DNA of 64,000 bases from Maea johnstoni (lineage: Eukaryota > Annelida > Polychaeta > Spionida > Magelonidae), in the NCBI GenBank assembly GCA_963942565.1, contig OZ012685.1:17016434-17080433 (forward strand). The letters are read 5' to 3'. This document shows, piece after piece, positions 1 through 39,612 of this stretch. The notes below the pieces were generated by a model, which did no database searches, was not told where the DNA came from, and was given only the letters and a program-made list of their open reading frames with translations. The stretch's first letter is position 1. Each line of letters starts with the position of its first letter. The translations under genes were made by a program, and so were the position numbers.

Positions 1-1
1 C

Positions 2-45
2 CAGCCGTATCGCACGAGGCTGCGAGGCCGAGTGCGATACGGCTG
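2..45. repeat. GC-rich perfect hairpin related to the 42-kb palindrome
   Basis: CAGCCGTATCGCAC (2-15) and GTGCGATACGGCTG (32-45) pair perfectly around loop GAGGCTGCGAGGCCGA. The element may extend beyond the window start. Confidence 0.85.
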
Positions 46-527
46 ACTGAACGCAGATTCCAGGCCGTATCCCTTTTTTACAAGGGGGGATAACGATTTT
101 ATCATCAGTTTTTTTTTTAATTCTTTAATTAAAAAAAAAAAAATTCTAATTATAAAAAATTTTTAATGATTTTTTTTTTTGATTTTTTTCTTTTTAATTT
201 TAAAATTTTTTTTTTTTTTTAATATTTTCAAAAAAATAATTATATTTAATTTACTTTTTTTTTTAATTTTAATTTTTTTTTTGTTTTTTATTCTTTTTGT
301 GTGTCTTGTAATATAAAAAAAACAACGAGGCTGTGACCTGTAAACTTGAGGTCAACCATAGTAACCATGGCGAAGGAGGATAAAACATTGAGCCTCGATT
401 TCAAGAGTGAGGATAAAACACTTATCCCCATCCTGAAATTGACAAGTAATGAGAAGCAATGAAATACAGTCCAGTACCCAACAGCTATTGACCAATCAGC
501 TGCGAGTATCAGAGTGAAGCTGATGAT

Positions 528-805
528 AAATAAATATATTCATATACACATATATATATAAATATACATATATACATATTAATATACATATATTAATATA
601 TTATATATATATATATAGTAATTATATATATATATTATATATATAAGTTATATATATATAGTCATATATATATTATTATTATAATATAAAATATATATAG
701 TATATATAATATATATATATATAGTTATTATAGTTATATATATACTATATATTTTAGTATATATATATATATATATATATATTATATTATATTATATATA
801 TATAA

Positions 806-859
<54 letters not shown>

Positions 860-874
860 ATATATATATATATA

Positions 875-927
<53 letters not shown>

Positions 928-960
928 TGTATACAAATATATACATATATACAATATATA
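528..960. repeat. Long imperfect (AT)n microsatellite
   Basis: About 430 bp of TA/AT dinucleotides with interruptions, ending in a short CA/TACA stretch. Confidence 0.95.
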
Positions 961-2490
961 CACTGCGGTCGAGACCGCATGCCACCTGTCTGCGGCTGAT
1001 TAAAAAGAGATCGTGCCCCCCCCCCCCCCCTGAAGCACCTCAATCAACATCAATATCCGATTGTTGCACGTTGCCCACCTCCCTCTTTATTGTCATCAGG
1101 GCGTGAGGGAATTCTAACGACTGGTGAGGGTATGTCGGTGGTTGGGTCCGGCACCCCTTACTGATGTCGACCGCGTGCTATGTGGCCTGCCCTGAAGTGT
1201 GGTCTGAGGCAATGCCAATGACTGCTAGCTGTCTCTTATCAATGTCTGGGTTTGAAACCCTGCTGAGGCATGAGAGAATGATGCCACTGATGTGGGATCA
1301 AGCGGCGGATTGGTTGCCCTATCAGCCACGCCTGCCTGCCTATATGCACCTGGCAGCAACATGGCAGAAAAACTGACAAATAAATGAAAATCCCAAATCT
1401 TGGTCTCAACGTATTCTTGAGCAGGGTCTACCAACTGCAATATCGCATGCTACACGCATGCAATACCTTCACTACCCCAACCCCAAGTATACTCGTAGCA
1501 TTAGGAAATCACGAACAAATATGTAAATCTTTAGCGTCATTGTTGATTGTTAACCCGCATTTACCAATGATTAAAGGTTTCGCATCGTTTTTCTAGGGTT
1601 GTCCTGCCACTGAAGAATCAGTGATATTAATATTTCATATTTTCCATTCAATAATTTATATAAATATTTTCTCTGAGAGCAATGTAACTGCCAGCAGACT
1701 CCCCGCAGGGCTTGTTATATATAAACAACACACAGACTATTTCCATCGACCCCCCCCCCCCCATTAAGATATATGTTAAGGCTGACACGACTCCTAAAAA
1801 GTTCTCTAGTTTAATAAGGTGTAACAAAATTTAAAATGTTGGGCCGTTTTTGCTACTTGTGCCACGTTATTGGGTGGAAGTTGAAGTGCATTTCACCAGT
1901 GTCCATAAGCAAATTAGCAATGTCCACAGTTTGCAGATCTTACTATGTAGTTTGGAGCAACCTAATATTTTTATCATTTCCAATCAGTTTCATCTCTCTG
2001 GAAGCACAGCATTATTAGTGTGTTCAATCAATATTTTTTCATCATAATGAAGTTTTCTAAAAAAAATTCTGAATGGTGTAATTTTCAATCTTTTTCAACT
2101 TTAGAAAAATCTCATTTCCCAATATTCTACTTAAGTTTCATCTGACATTAACTATTTCATCTTTTTATTTACTACTTTAGGGTTTGTATATGTGTCTGTA
2201 GTCATGTTGCTATCGCTCTTAGCTACTTTTTAAAAAAAAACTTTCAATTCCACCACTTGCGCATTTACCCCTGAACTTTTTGCTATTTTTCTTTTTATCT
2301 TGGTTTTACTTGACCAACCTATCAACATCAGATATTCGTCGTAGCAATTAAATCAATGTCCATGGTGTATGTCCACAAGGTCCCTGGAGATAATTGATTT
2401 CTGTTGGTAGGCTATAGTCAGGGATAGCCCCCGCCCACTCAGTGGTCAAGTTCGTGCCTTTCGCCGCAGTACTCTGATCGATCAGTGATT

Positions 2491-2530
2491 TCTCCTTAAC
2501 TCCCAAGAAAGGTCCGTGACGTCATCAGCA
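2491..2530 (+). promoter_or_regulatory. Putative pkd2-A core promoter with full CRE site
   Basis: TGACGTCA, the palindromic CREB/ATF site, lies at 2517-2524, and the word TCTCCTTAA lies at 2491-2499. Gene B has the same two words in the same order and almost the same spacing in front of its first exon (43005-43013 and 43026-43033). No TATA box is obvious. That the conserved pair marks the promoter is inference. Confidence 0.5.
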
Positions 2531-2648
2531 GGTACCCGAGGAACAAACTTCAGTCGTCGTGGGACGAGTTTAGAGCGTGAAAGTTCTTCTAACAAGTTTA
2601 TCTCTTGATTGTAGCAGATCACACTTGAGACTTTGGGGTCACGGACGT
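2531..2648 (+). other. pkd2: Predicted non-coding first exon of pkd2-A
   Basis: The coding start of gene A sits just behind a splice acceptor (5411/5412), so a 5' exon is needed upstream. This stretch follows the CRE-bearing promoter shared with gene B, contains no ATG, and ends in a strong donor, ACGT|GTAAGT, at 2648/2649. The start of transcription is a guess; only the donor is well supported. The intron that follows (2649-5411) shows diffuse repeats and no coding sequence. Confidence 0.5.
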
Positions 2649-5411
2649 GTAAGTGTTCATCTATATTTCCTGGACTATGGGGATTCTTGTTGAATCTCCG
2701 TTGAATACGAATTTATAGGCGTAGCAAGTTTCTGGGGGTTTGAAGTTTTTGCCAATTTGGGTCACGACTCACGTAGTGACAGAGCCATTAGCATTTGTGG
2801 TTGTTGTTGTTTCAGTAGGTATGAGAGATGGAAAGCTGGGGGTGGAATGTAAGATCTGTTTAAGGGGCATTTATTTGATATCATATTGGTATGTGTCACT
2901 ACACCAGAGACTTACAATCTGACTACACTACTACCATTTGGTGGTACAAGGATCTATGTGTGTAAACTAAGGACACACTGGTCAATTAAACTTGAAATGC
3001 ATTTGTGATAAGTTCATTTTAAACCAAGTTCAGCACATTCTGTGATTTTGGCATGGGTTACACATTTTTCCCATTTTTTAACACAAAAATTCAACTGTCA
3101 ACAATTAGATTACATGGCAATGTTCATGTATACTTGATACTGACAATAAGATTCACTTCTTGCCATGCAGAGGTTAACTAAACTTGCTCAAGTAACATAA
3201 ACATATAGGAGAGGGCCCTAGTATTAAGAATCAATTTGAGGGTTTCTAATGAAATAAAGAACAGTGTTTAGAATTTATACCAGACCTACCTACTGTTAGG
3301 TAGGTGAGGTCCTTGTGTTTATGCCGTATGGTTAGTAAAAATAGTTGATGTGGATCCCCCACCTTAGATCCTTCTTGAGGGCTTGGAAAATATGGTTCTC
3401 AGATGTGTGTTTAATATTGAAACAAGGGCCCTATTAAGAATCACCTTGATTTTGTTCTAAAACAATGTTTTTTTTTGTAAATTAATTGATTTCCAATATT
3501 GTTTTGCAAATTAAGTGAATTTACAAACAGACAAAATATTAAACCACTCAATAGACAGCACTTATCCTGTTGCCATGGAGAGATGAGCCTGATCATGATC
3601 AATCAGCTTGCAGGCTAGCTATTTTAGGATTAGGGATTGGCACCTTTATTATTTTTTGTGATGAAATATGATATCTACATTACTCTCAATATTGATGACA
3701 GTGTGGGATGAGTGGCAGGGGGTCATGTTAATGCATTTGTTATAGACACTGACCAAAACAATAGATGATGAAAATTGATAATTGCATTCAATGACTGTGT
3801 CTGGGTGCCTGGGTGTCATTTTGACACCCAAACCCCTCAAAAATCACACATCAGGACACCTAAACTATTTGATCAAGACTATTCAACAATGTCAAATCAA
3901 TTTCAAGCAAATAATTAAACATGTTTAGTTCAATGTGAATGCTAGTACACTAAGTAAAACATTTTATGCATTTTGTTGATAAGGATGGAATGTGTATGGT
4001 TATAATGTGAAGATAATTATGGTCTCCTTTACAATATTTGATAGCCCAAATTTTCATGATGTCCCATTTGCGAGATCCTGGGTAATACCCTGGCAGCACT
4101 ATGTTACTATCTATTTGTTAACATTAGCAATGTATGTCTAGATGAAGATATAATTCTGTGAATAAAAGGAGTGTGGAGCACAGAAAGAAATATATATCTT
4201 TTTAGGGTCTGACACTTAGATTTTAGGCTAGGGGCCCGAAAAAGGTCTTTCGATAAAAAAAAATAGTGTTCAAAAACAGGATTTCTGGTTAATATACATA
4301 CTATTTTGGGTCCCTAGTCTGAAAAGTTTAGGGGTCCACATCAAATTCTAGGGGCACATGCCCCTGGGAAAGTTGAACCCTGCTTTTGAGAATTTGTGTG
4401 CTTGGCACTTGCAAAATGAATACATTTCAAAAGGTTGGTACGATTATTTGACCAACCAGAATGTTACTCATCTGTACCTATAAACGTTGCCATGTTTGCT
4501 AGATGATATGCAATGGTATGAGATCATGGCAATCAATTAATAATCTGCCATGATTTTGATTAGTATAACAGGTGTCTGACAGATGCGACAGGTCACTAAA
4601 TTGTATTGTCAAAAATGTAATTTCTACCATTCATATTATTGTCATTGTGATTGAACCTTTGAGTTTCAAACAACAGCCCAGGTGTTATATTGGAATGGAT
4701 ACATCACACATTTATATCATTGTTTAAGTGAAATGTACAGTGTGACATCTAGGGAATTTGGAATTGAAATATTAGACCAAGAAATCATAAATGTAACAGT
4801 ACTTACTAAGTATTGGGATTAGCACTATAAGCACAATGGTATAGGGAGCTGATTCCTAAGGGGGGGGGGGGTGCACAGGAAATGACTGATCACCAGGTTA
4901 ATTGCCAAACCAGAGATTGTTTTGAATTTTGTGATACAGGACTTATTTATTAAAAAACACTACAAAAGAGTTACCCAATTAACTAGTACTATATTTGCCC
5001 ATTCTTTTAAAAATTTTGTTTAGTAAGGGAACCCCTTATATACATAGATGAATGATATATTTCCTGAAAATGTATCTTATTATCAAATTCAGTAAATATT
5101 GTATAATAAACAAGTTTATCCAGTGTTGAAATCTCTCTCTAAAGATACTATTTATAGTCATAACGGTGCATGCTTGTAAAAATCTGTTTTTGTACCAATT
5201 TCTTTTCAAAATTGGCAGGTGTATTGTAATGTATAATTCAAGTTTGTTCAATTTAAGTGCCACCAGTTGAGAGTATCATAATACATTAAATAGTATTATG
5301 CCATTTATTATATTTTCTTTTTCTTAATATTTATTAATTATATTTTCTTTTTCTTAATATTTATTATATTTCCTTTTTCTTAATATTTATTATATTTTCT
5401 TTATCTTACTA
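2649..5411 (+). other. Intron 1 of pkd2-A (predicted)
   Basis: Non-coding, 2.8 kb. It contains a partial copy of a dispersed repeat (about 3797-3900), a G run at 4861-4870, and a purine/pyrimidine-skewed minisatellite at its 3' end that supplies the acceptor tract. No other gene is visible. Confidence 0.5.
5306..5411 (+). repeat. T-rich minisatellite forming the acceptor tract of pkd2-A exon 2
   Basis: Four tandem copies of a unit of about 25-30 bp built on TTTTCTTTTTCTTAATATTT run directly into the acceptor CTTACTAG|G at 5411. The polypyrimidine tract of the first coding exon is therefore tandem-repeat DNA. Gene B has no counterpart because its start codon is in its first exon. Confidence 0.75.
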
Positions 5412-5425
5412 GGTGACAGGTGAAG

Positions 5426-32199
<26,774 letters not shown>

Positions 32200-32702
32200 C
32201 ATCTCTCGCGCTCTTCTCAACTCAACAACACTTTGGAAGAAAGCAGATCTACAAATTTTTAATTTCAAATTATGCAAAATATGTACTTGTACTTAAACAC
32301 GCTTTGCATTAATCATGGTCATTTTAGATAAGAACTGATTGTGATGGTTTTGTTGGTGCAGTGTTTAAATACTTTAAAGTCATATATTTTATTTTTTGTA
32401 CAGTACTTTTGTATGTATATAATTTTTATTTCATTCTCTTGCAGTATTAATTTGGTTATGATGTATATTTGAGTCTCATTTTAGCTGCTTATTTAGTGCT
32501 TCTAATATTGTAGTGATGCTGGTCATACTTATTTTACTATGAACCCTTATTTTATGTTAATATCTCGCCTTTTTTAGATACATAGATGAAATTTAACATT
32601 TTTAAGGACTAATGGTGTGGTCATGTTGAATTCGGTATTTTCATCTTTTGTGTAATACAGTGGCATGTTGCAAGGTCAGTTATACATTGATATGGTGCAG
32701 GT

Positions 32703-32912
32703 TTAACCCCTCTGCTGCTGGTGGCTACTTTGCCCAATACAAATGATGCAAAAAACCTGAAAAATGATTGAAACCCTGGCACATGGGTACTCATCAGAGT
32801 ACTTAGAGACAGCTATTCAATGAATACCAACATGACAGGGTTTGAATGGTTTTCAAAAAACTTTGCCTCCTTGTGCTTTGGTCGAAAGTAGCCTCAGCAA
32901 TGGAAGGGTTAA
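32703..32912. mobile_element. TTAA-flanked MITE, family 1, copy 4
   Basis: Bounded by TTAACCCCTCTGCT and AGCAATGGAAGGGTTAA. The body matches the other copies. It lies within the predicted 3' UTR of pkd2-A. Confidence 0.8.
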
Positions 32913-34169
32913 AGAGAGGAAGCTACAAGGTGAGGTGTAAACACACTTGGGTTGTAGTTCCTTCTGGCATCTGTGCCTGGATTAGCTTGTTCTTAAGAAT
33001 TTTTAGATAAATTTCAGTGTAATTTTGTTAAATTTTCATGCATTCTTTTTAATGGCACTCCCCTAAATGAAGTGGTCAGATTCTGGTTACCTTTAATTTC
33101 TAAAGGTCTTTGGGATGTTTTTAGACATTGATCGTACTTAGACGTGTATATTGTCTGCAAGATATCTCAAGAACTGTTCAAGGAAATCTTAACAAATTTT
33201 CAGGGATGTTTTTATTGGCAATTTTTATTAATTGATAATATTTTGGTGACACTTGTTTTATTCCATTTACTGCTGTATTTCACATTTTTTATTGGGTGTA
33301 TACCTTTTGGGAATAAAGGAGGGGAATAAGTTACAATTTCAGACATTCTATCTTTTTAATGTATGGAAACAGATTCTGTATACTATTTTAAAATATTTTA
33401 TTGGATACAACATATATGTCATAACTACAGGAGTGTATCTTTAGTGTATTATTTAACATTTCTTTTAAAACTCCACTTAACACCTCAACGGAATCTGTAT
33501 TTTCTTTAATGAGAGGGGTCAGCTGTACTCATTTGAGTTGTTGGACAGCCAGGTCTCTAACTGAGAGAAATTACAGGCGCTGGATTTGACATTTAAGTAC
33601 CCCCCCCCAAAATTTTTCTCTGTATCCATGAACTATTAAGTTGGAAATGCTGTAATTCATGATACAAGTTGGGTAAATTGTTTAAAATCTAAAATTCAAA
33701 TTATTTAGATAAATGATATGATAACTCTATATGAAAGTCGGCCAGACCCCTAACACCATTTCTGTTCTGCCATAATAGTTTATAATAGCTGAAGTCCCAA
33801 GTACATTCTTACTTATGGACCCTGAACTGCAATCTTCTGAGAGAATTGCTGTAAACTGTTGCTGTCCACAAGTCCTTTACTCAATATCTGTGATACAGCT
33901 GATTCATGTGGATTAAAAGACAGCTGAACAATTGTAGTGCCTGGTAGATGTCTTACGACTGAACTTCATATCTGATTGGTTGAAATTTATGCTTGGTAGT
34001 CAAATAGAAAACCTATTGCTATGTTTGTCAACTAGCTAATGTATTGTTGGATATTTGGGCGCTGATTGAGCAGCATCACAAAAGCTATTGGTAAACACTC
34101 TGTAATTATAGAAGTCCTGGGTGGTTATAGTTGACCAAACAATATCTCTTGTTCATGACATATACTACG

Positions 34170-34401
34170 CCTTAAAAAAAAAGTTGTTTGTTTCCTGTAA
34201 CCCTACCCTAACAAGTTTTTATTCAAAAAATTCCCTACCCTAAAGTTTTTATCGCCCATCCAACTCCCAATCAACGTAAAACATGCATAAAACACACATT
34301 TTTGACCAAAAAAATGATGCAAAAACATTTTTTTTACCGACCTACCTACCCTATTTTTTTTCGGACCGTTACAAGAAACAAACAATTTATTTTTTTAGGC
34401 C
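34170..34401. mobile_element. MITE with about 30-bp terminal inverted repeats
   Basis: The left end has TTGTTTGTTTCCTGTAAC and the right end GTTACAAGAAACAAACAA, which are inverted copies with one mismatch. The outer parts (GCCTTAAAAAAA and TTTTTTTAGGCC) also pair. 232 bp, no coding capacity; target duplication unclear. Confidence 0.8.
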
Positions 34402-34829
34402 CTATATATATATATATATTCTTACATTCCAGATGTAGTAGTTATGATAAGTAACTAATGGTATTATACAGGAATTGGTTTAAAGTACTCAACAGATACA
34501 AAATACAAAATGTGGGTGAGGAAAGAACTGATAACAGGCTCTATTATCTGAGAAGAGTCATTCTGCTCAGGTTTAGCTGATTCATTAAAAAGAACTTACA
34601 TTGAATTTTAGGGTGAATTAAGAGTAAATTTTGAGACATACATTGTGTGTGGGGATATAGCAATGACTTACGGAGGCCTATGTAATGAAATTATTACCTT
34701 ATGAGAAAAATATTAATTTCAGACATCATATGGTGTTATTTTACACTTGTATTTGTATTTGTTGGGCACTTGAAGAACCAGTTAGAGGTGACATGTACTT
34801 AGAATCGTATGCTGTACAAAAGCAGGTTC

Positions 34830-34835
34830 AGTAAA
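34830..34835 (+). terminator. Poly(A) signal AGTAAA of pkd2-A
   Basis: Variant hexamer in a stretch conserved with gene B (AATAAA at 62334-62339). Confidence 0.55.
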
Positions 34836-35262
34836 TCTTTTATCTTTACTTTACATGTATGTGTTGTTTTCATTTATATCTCCTTGCCTTGAAATCAAAA
34901 CTGAGTGTAAAATAGAAAATATGTAGTAATTCATGAACTTCAGGTTGATTATAGTAGTGGCTGTATTACAGTAAATTCTCAGTCTCAGGACACTTTAATA
35001 ATTACGATTTTATGGGTTTGAGGTGGCCCTTGTTTTCTAAAAATACCTTGAGGTTGTATCAGCAAGATTTACAGCTAGGTCCATATTTTGTAAAAGGGCA
35101 ACTGGCAATAGATTGAGAGTTGCCCAGGTTTCCCATTAGTTATTTTGCAAAATTATTAAAGTGGCCCAAATTCCTAGGGTTATTTAAATTTCCGAGAATT
35201 TACGGTATGAGCTGCAGTATTGTGCTATAAAGATGAGTGTAGTCTGGTATTAGTAAGGGCTG

Positions 35263-35533
35263 TTAACCCATTCATGCCTGTTAGAGCCTAAAACTGCCTT
35301 ACTCGTTCAGGGATATGTTTTGGCCTGTGCATGTTTTTCTTGGCATTTAAACTTTAAAGTAAATAAATTATAACTCTATCACAACTTTCACTTAAAATGT
35401 GATCACAACTCAATCACAACTTTTCCTTAGAATGTGACTACAACTCAATCACAACTTTCCCTTAGTTATTTCCAAAGGTATCAGCGATCCAGCTGAGACT
35501 TGTCACAAAGAACGTGTGGCATGAATGGGTTAA
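35263..35533. mobile_element. TTAA-flanked MITE, family 2, copy 1
   Basis: Ends TTAACCCATTCATGCC and GGCATGAATGGGTTAA are perfect inverted copies including target TTAA. The interior has three tandem units of about 40 bp around ATCACAACTTTCCCTTA (35370-35463). Another copy is at 63130-63417, and a lone left end TTAACCTATTCATGCC lies at 19346. Confidence 0.85.
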
Positions 35534-37759
35534 AAAGATAGGTTGTGGAAGTCATAAGAGTCTGCTATATTGATGGGAACGGTCAAAAAAAAAATTCAAC
35601 TCGATTATTTGTCCAAATTTTCGATAGACTAATCGACACATATTATTATTATTGATGATAATTATGTAACTCCCAGCACTAGAATTATGTAACCCAATTC
35701 CCTCCACCCTCCCCAACGGCCCCAACCCCCAGGGTTATGAACATTCATGAAATGAGTTATAAGAATGGAAATGGCCTACATAATCTATATTGCATTGTAG
35801 TGCAGATCAAGAATGAGATGTGTTCGAGGATCAGGATTTTAGCTATGATAGTGTCAGTGGATAATAGACTGTAAATCCCTTTAAATCATCTAACCATTTA
35901 ATTTCATGCCATTTGTGATGCATACATTGAGTTAGTGAAAATTGATGGTACCAATATCACAATCAATACTTAATGGATGGCAAACACATTCACCATTGAT
36001 AGGAAACTTCCATTATATGGAATTTAATGGCTGTTTTTACTAGATCCAGTTTAAGACATGCAAATGAAAAGGGACATGATTATAAAGGGGTTTACATTAG
36101 TACCTAGGATTAGAAAGCCTGTCCTGGTTGTTTATAACAATTACATATAGCAGCAAATTTTGATCAAACCAACTGTATGGCCACTGCTTTTATGACAGCC
36201 AGTTTCTATCATTTCACCTGTTAGTAAGTCTTATATCCAACAAAAGGCAAACTTTCATTGTCGCCTTATGCTGCTGTACGTTTACCATAGGTCCTGAAAT
36301 TCACCAACCACCAAATCATGCTAGCTCTCCCCTAGACAATTTTGCGTCCTGATAATTTGAGAATGTAGCAAAAATTGCAAATGTCAAGTATTAAGATAAT
36401 TCTGATGTGAACTTTTCTTCATCAAAAAGTTTCAACCGTTTTCTTTTTTCACAGGCTAAAGATGAATTACCACTATAGTCCATTATAGAGTTGAAGTACA
36501 CTTATTGGAAATTACAAAAGGAAATGATTTTTAAGATAGTTAAAAAAAACAAAAATCAAAACAGACTCTCTCTTTGAATGATTATTCCATTGAAAATGTA
36601 TATGAACATTTTCCTCTATAGCACCAAAGAAGGGATTTATAATTTTGGGGATAATTTTCAAAATAAAGAAGTGTATTTTAGAAAATATTACGAGGTGAAA
36701 GGTTCATCAGGATTTTTATCAGGGGGAATTCTAAGCATGAGTAGGTTAAAAACTGAAATTGTATGCATGGTGAACACGGCAAGAATCCTGCAGAAATTAA
36801 ATGAGGCAGAACTGATTGATTTAGGTATTATGATTTTACGTTTGGCTAAAAGATGACTTCCCTAAGAAAGGGCTTGTTATTTAGACAATCGTAGACAAGT
36901 TTGTGACAATGATATAAAGACAAGAAAGGTACTAAGAAATAGTGACCAAGTGATTGATTTCATATGGAATGACGGATATCCAAGTGATAACAGAGGTGGA
37001 TAAAGTGTGGATTTTTCATATTCAAACAGACCTTAAGTGAAAGTATTTGTACCCTTGTCTTTACTGAGGCAGATGGGGGGTGGTTTGAAATGTTCAAACA
37101 AATCTTTAATCCTGAAATACTTTCTGTGATTAGTTATCACAACTCAGTGATTTGTACAAAATAAACCCTGCTATTTTTTGAAACCCCTCCCTCCCCAAAG
37201 CCTCTATCTACCTCTGAATCACTTGGTACGCAAATAAGTACACAAAACAGTTTGATAGTTTAACTGGTTTCCATCACCTCAAGACCTGAAGGATACCCTA
37301 AAGACATGTACAACATGATTCTTTCAAGCCGTGATCATTACAATTGATGAAAGAAGTTTATTCTCCGAATCCTAACTAAACAGAAAAACTCAGAGCCGGA
37401 TCTCATACTGATTAAGTAGCGATGGACCAAAGTCACCTAAGTAAGGTAGGTTTAACCCCTTTGATCTATTTCTGAAAAGTCATGAATATATAGTAAACAC
37501 TTTGAGAGTACTTTTGTCAGGAAACACCATTGTTTATCTTAAATTTTGTTGGATAGGACTGAACCATGTGAATTATTACAGCCCTTGTTATTTTTGCGAT
37601 TCTCTGATTTGAATGGCCTCTTTTAAATCATCCCCTTTTTTGTTTGCGACATTCCCCTTTCTATCTGATAAGGGCTTTTAAAATATGTGCTTCAAGTAGA
37701 TTACTAGCATCCAGAAGGACTCAATTCTAGAAGGGAAAGTGTGCATTGAGCATGTAATA

Positions 37760-38660
37760 TTTAGATGGAAAACGCGAAGTTGTGCGGAGAAAGGCGCCCG
37801 CGACCGCATGTCAATGGTTGTTAAAGTTCTATCTCACTATACTCTATTGATAACTTGAACAATTGAGCTTTTGTTGTAGTTAGATATGATCCCATGATGT
37901 TGTGTGCTTCATGCACGAGTCCACCCAGCTGAACGGCACCAGCCCACCCTGCCCCCCTCCCCCTGATTGTTGGCGCGCAATAGCTCAAAGAGACTGGCAC
38001 TAGTCTATGCAATGGAAAATTCACGCGCACATGTCTCAAGGGACTGGCATGCTAGTCTATCCACTGAGTTCCCACACGCGCTGGCGAGGTCCGCCGATCA
38101 ACACCGCAACAAGTAATCTCCATTTTCTTATGAGTAAGACACTATCGACGCCAAATATACAACATTTTATTGACAGACAATCATAATAGGATGATTTTAA
38201 ACTGGATAAAACGCATCATATATTTAAATAGGAAAAAAGTACCAGACAATGACGTCACTTTGTATTCTGTAAAAAAGTACCAGACCATGACGTCACTGAA
38301 TCACTCCGCATGCGGTCACCGAACAACATAGGTGTATCCCAACACTTCGCCAAGAAAATTTCCGAAAAATAACACGCTCATGACCAACATATAGGGCGCC
38401 CAAACACTAACGACGCCAAGGATTCAACATTCCACTGACAGACGATAATAAAAGAAAGCTTAGAAGTGTGTAATAAACGCATTGTCGGGTTATTTGTGTG
38501 GTCACGTGATCACTGGCTGTCCCCTTGATGCGCTAAGATATTTAACAGGAGATGGCTAAGCGCAGTCAAAATAGCTGGTATCGCGATCAAGATCGCAAAA
38601 TTCAAAGAATTGGCGCCCGCACGTCTAGTCCTTGCAACATTACAGTATAATTATGTGTTT
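37760..38660. promoter_or_regulatory. CpG-rich block with tandem CRE repeats
   Basis: Unlike its AT-rich surroundings, it is rich in CG dinucleotides (CGCGAAG, GGCGCCCGCGACCGC, CACGCGCTGGCG). Two copies of AAAAAAGTACCAGAC.ATGACGTCACT carry full CRE sites at 38250-38257 and 38288-38295. GACCGCATG (37802-37810) and CATGCGGTC (38309-38317) are inverted copies. A near-duplicate segment with CAACATT..A.TGACAGAC occurs near 38160 and 38428. It could be a distal enhancer or the body of an unknown repeat. Confidence 0.4.
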
Positions 38661-39535
38661 GCCAATAGACCACATCCACTTGTTAATAATTTAGTGCCAT
38701 AGGTAATTGCTTACTTACTGTGAAGCGCCAGTGCTATTGTGCTTAGGTGCTTAATCAAATGGATATGGAATGTGAAAGTTTTTACAATTTTAACACGCAA
38801 ATGTTTGCTTAAGATATTGCATGCTGTAAAGAATGACAAAAGAATGTTTTAAGAATGACAATCATTCTGAAATAAGTCAAAATTATGACCCTTTTCTGGT
38901 TTTGCATAAACCACTCAAAATCTACACACATGCAACATTGGGGGGGGGGGGGGGGGGTGGATTCTTTCAACTCAATCTATGTACCTAGTATTCTTTAGGC
39001 GGGTTCTTGTATATTGTTACACAGCCTGGTTTAATTAAAGTATAGTGTGTTCTTTTTAAACGCCTGTAAAAATGAATACAGATTTATAACAGATTTTAAC
39101 TATAGTAATGGTAATGTTAATCATGAACACTATTCATTTGAATATCTGATGTGATAATGCAAAGTCAATCTTGGTTTTATAACAGATTGAAGCTAACATA
39201 GAATTACTACCCATGAATATTCAAAATTTCCAAAGGCATATATGCTGACAGCTAGGTAAGTAAGCTCTTGCACTCAGGTGTTTGTATTGATTGTTTCTAT
39301 ATATAGGTAGCACCAGCCTCTGATCTGTGTGTACCAAGCTTTTATGCATCCTGTTAGCACTGGGCTACAGCAAAACACCCTATGTGTGATCGCAATAAAA
39401 AAGCAATACTAGTGCAGCTATATTGATATAAGGTTTATGTATCCGCAAACGCTTTTAAGTTGTTGAAAATAATGAATATTCCAACCATAAACATTATAAC
39501 CTAACAAAGCCCCTTTTAACCGTAGGTCTGCCAGG

Positions 39536-39612
39536 GGTCTACCACTAGACCCGTGGCAGAAACAGGTTGGTGTTCCTATTTCCATGGTGTGACCACGGGT
39601 CAGTGGTAGACC
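39536..39612. repeat. 20-bp-arm hairpin
   Basis: GGTCTACCACTAGACCCGTG (39536 on) and CCACGGGTCAGTGGTAGACC (39593-39612) are inverted copies with a single-base insertion and a loop of about 36 bp. More partial copies of the word ACCTGTGGTA or ACCACAGGT follow to 39660. Confidence 0.8.

Larger units (their letters stand above)
1..2490. other. Upstream flank of pkd2-A
   Basis: Contains a 14-bp-arm hairpin (2-45), a T/A-rich low-complexity tract (98-318), AT microsatellite DNA (528-960), a short hairpin TGCGGTC/GACCGCA (964-979), C runs (1017-1030, 1750-1762) and no convincing coding sequence. Confidence 0.75.
32200..34855 (+). other. 3' UTR of pkd2-A with two inserted MITEs
   Basis: The likely end is set by AGTAAA at 34830-34835 inside AGCAGGTTCAGTAAATCTTT. 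Gene B's probable end has a matching stretch, GGCAGATTCAATAAATCTTT. The UTR includes a TTAA MITE (32703-32912) and a TIR MITE (34170-34401). An earlier AATAAA at 33312-33317 could give a shorter form. Confidence 0.6.

Noticed and set aside
858-1043. Open frames of Tyr/Ile across AT tracts (also 29592-29837 and 45422-45718)
   Set aside because: They translate (AT)n microsatellites and have no coding value.
1164-1440. Overlapping open frames upstream of pkd2-A
   Set aside because: Opposite-strand frames of about 70 codons, no domain, no conservation with gene B's flank.
36578-36856. 92-codon open frame in the intergenic region
   Set aside because: No recognisable family, no promoter or splice context, composition like the flanking AT-rich DNA. 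Probably chance.
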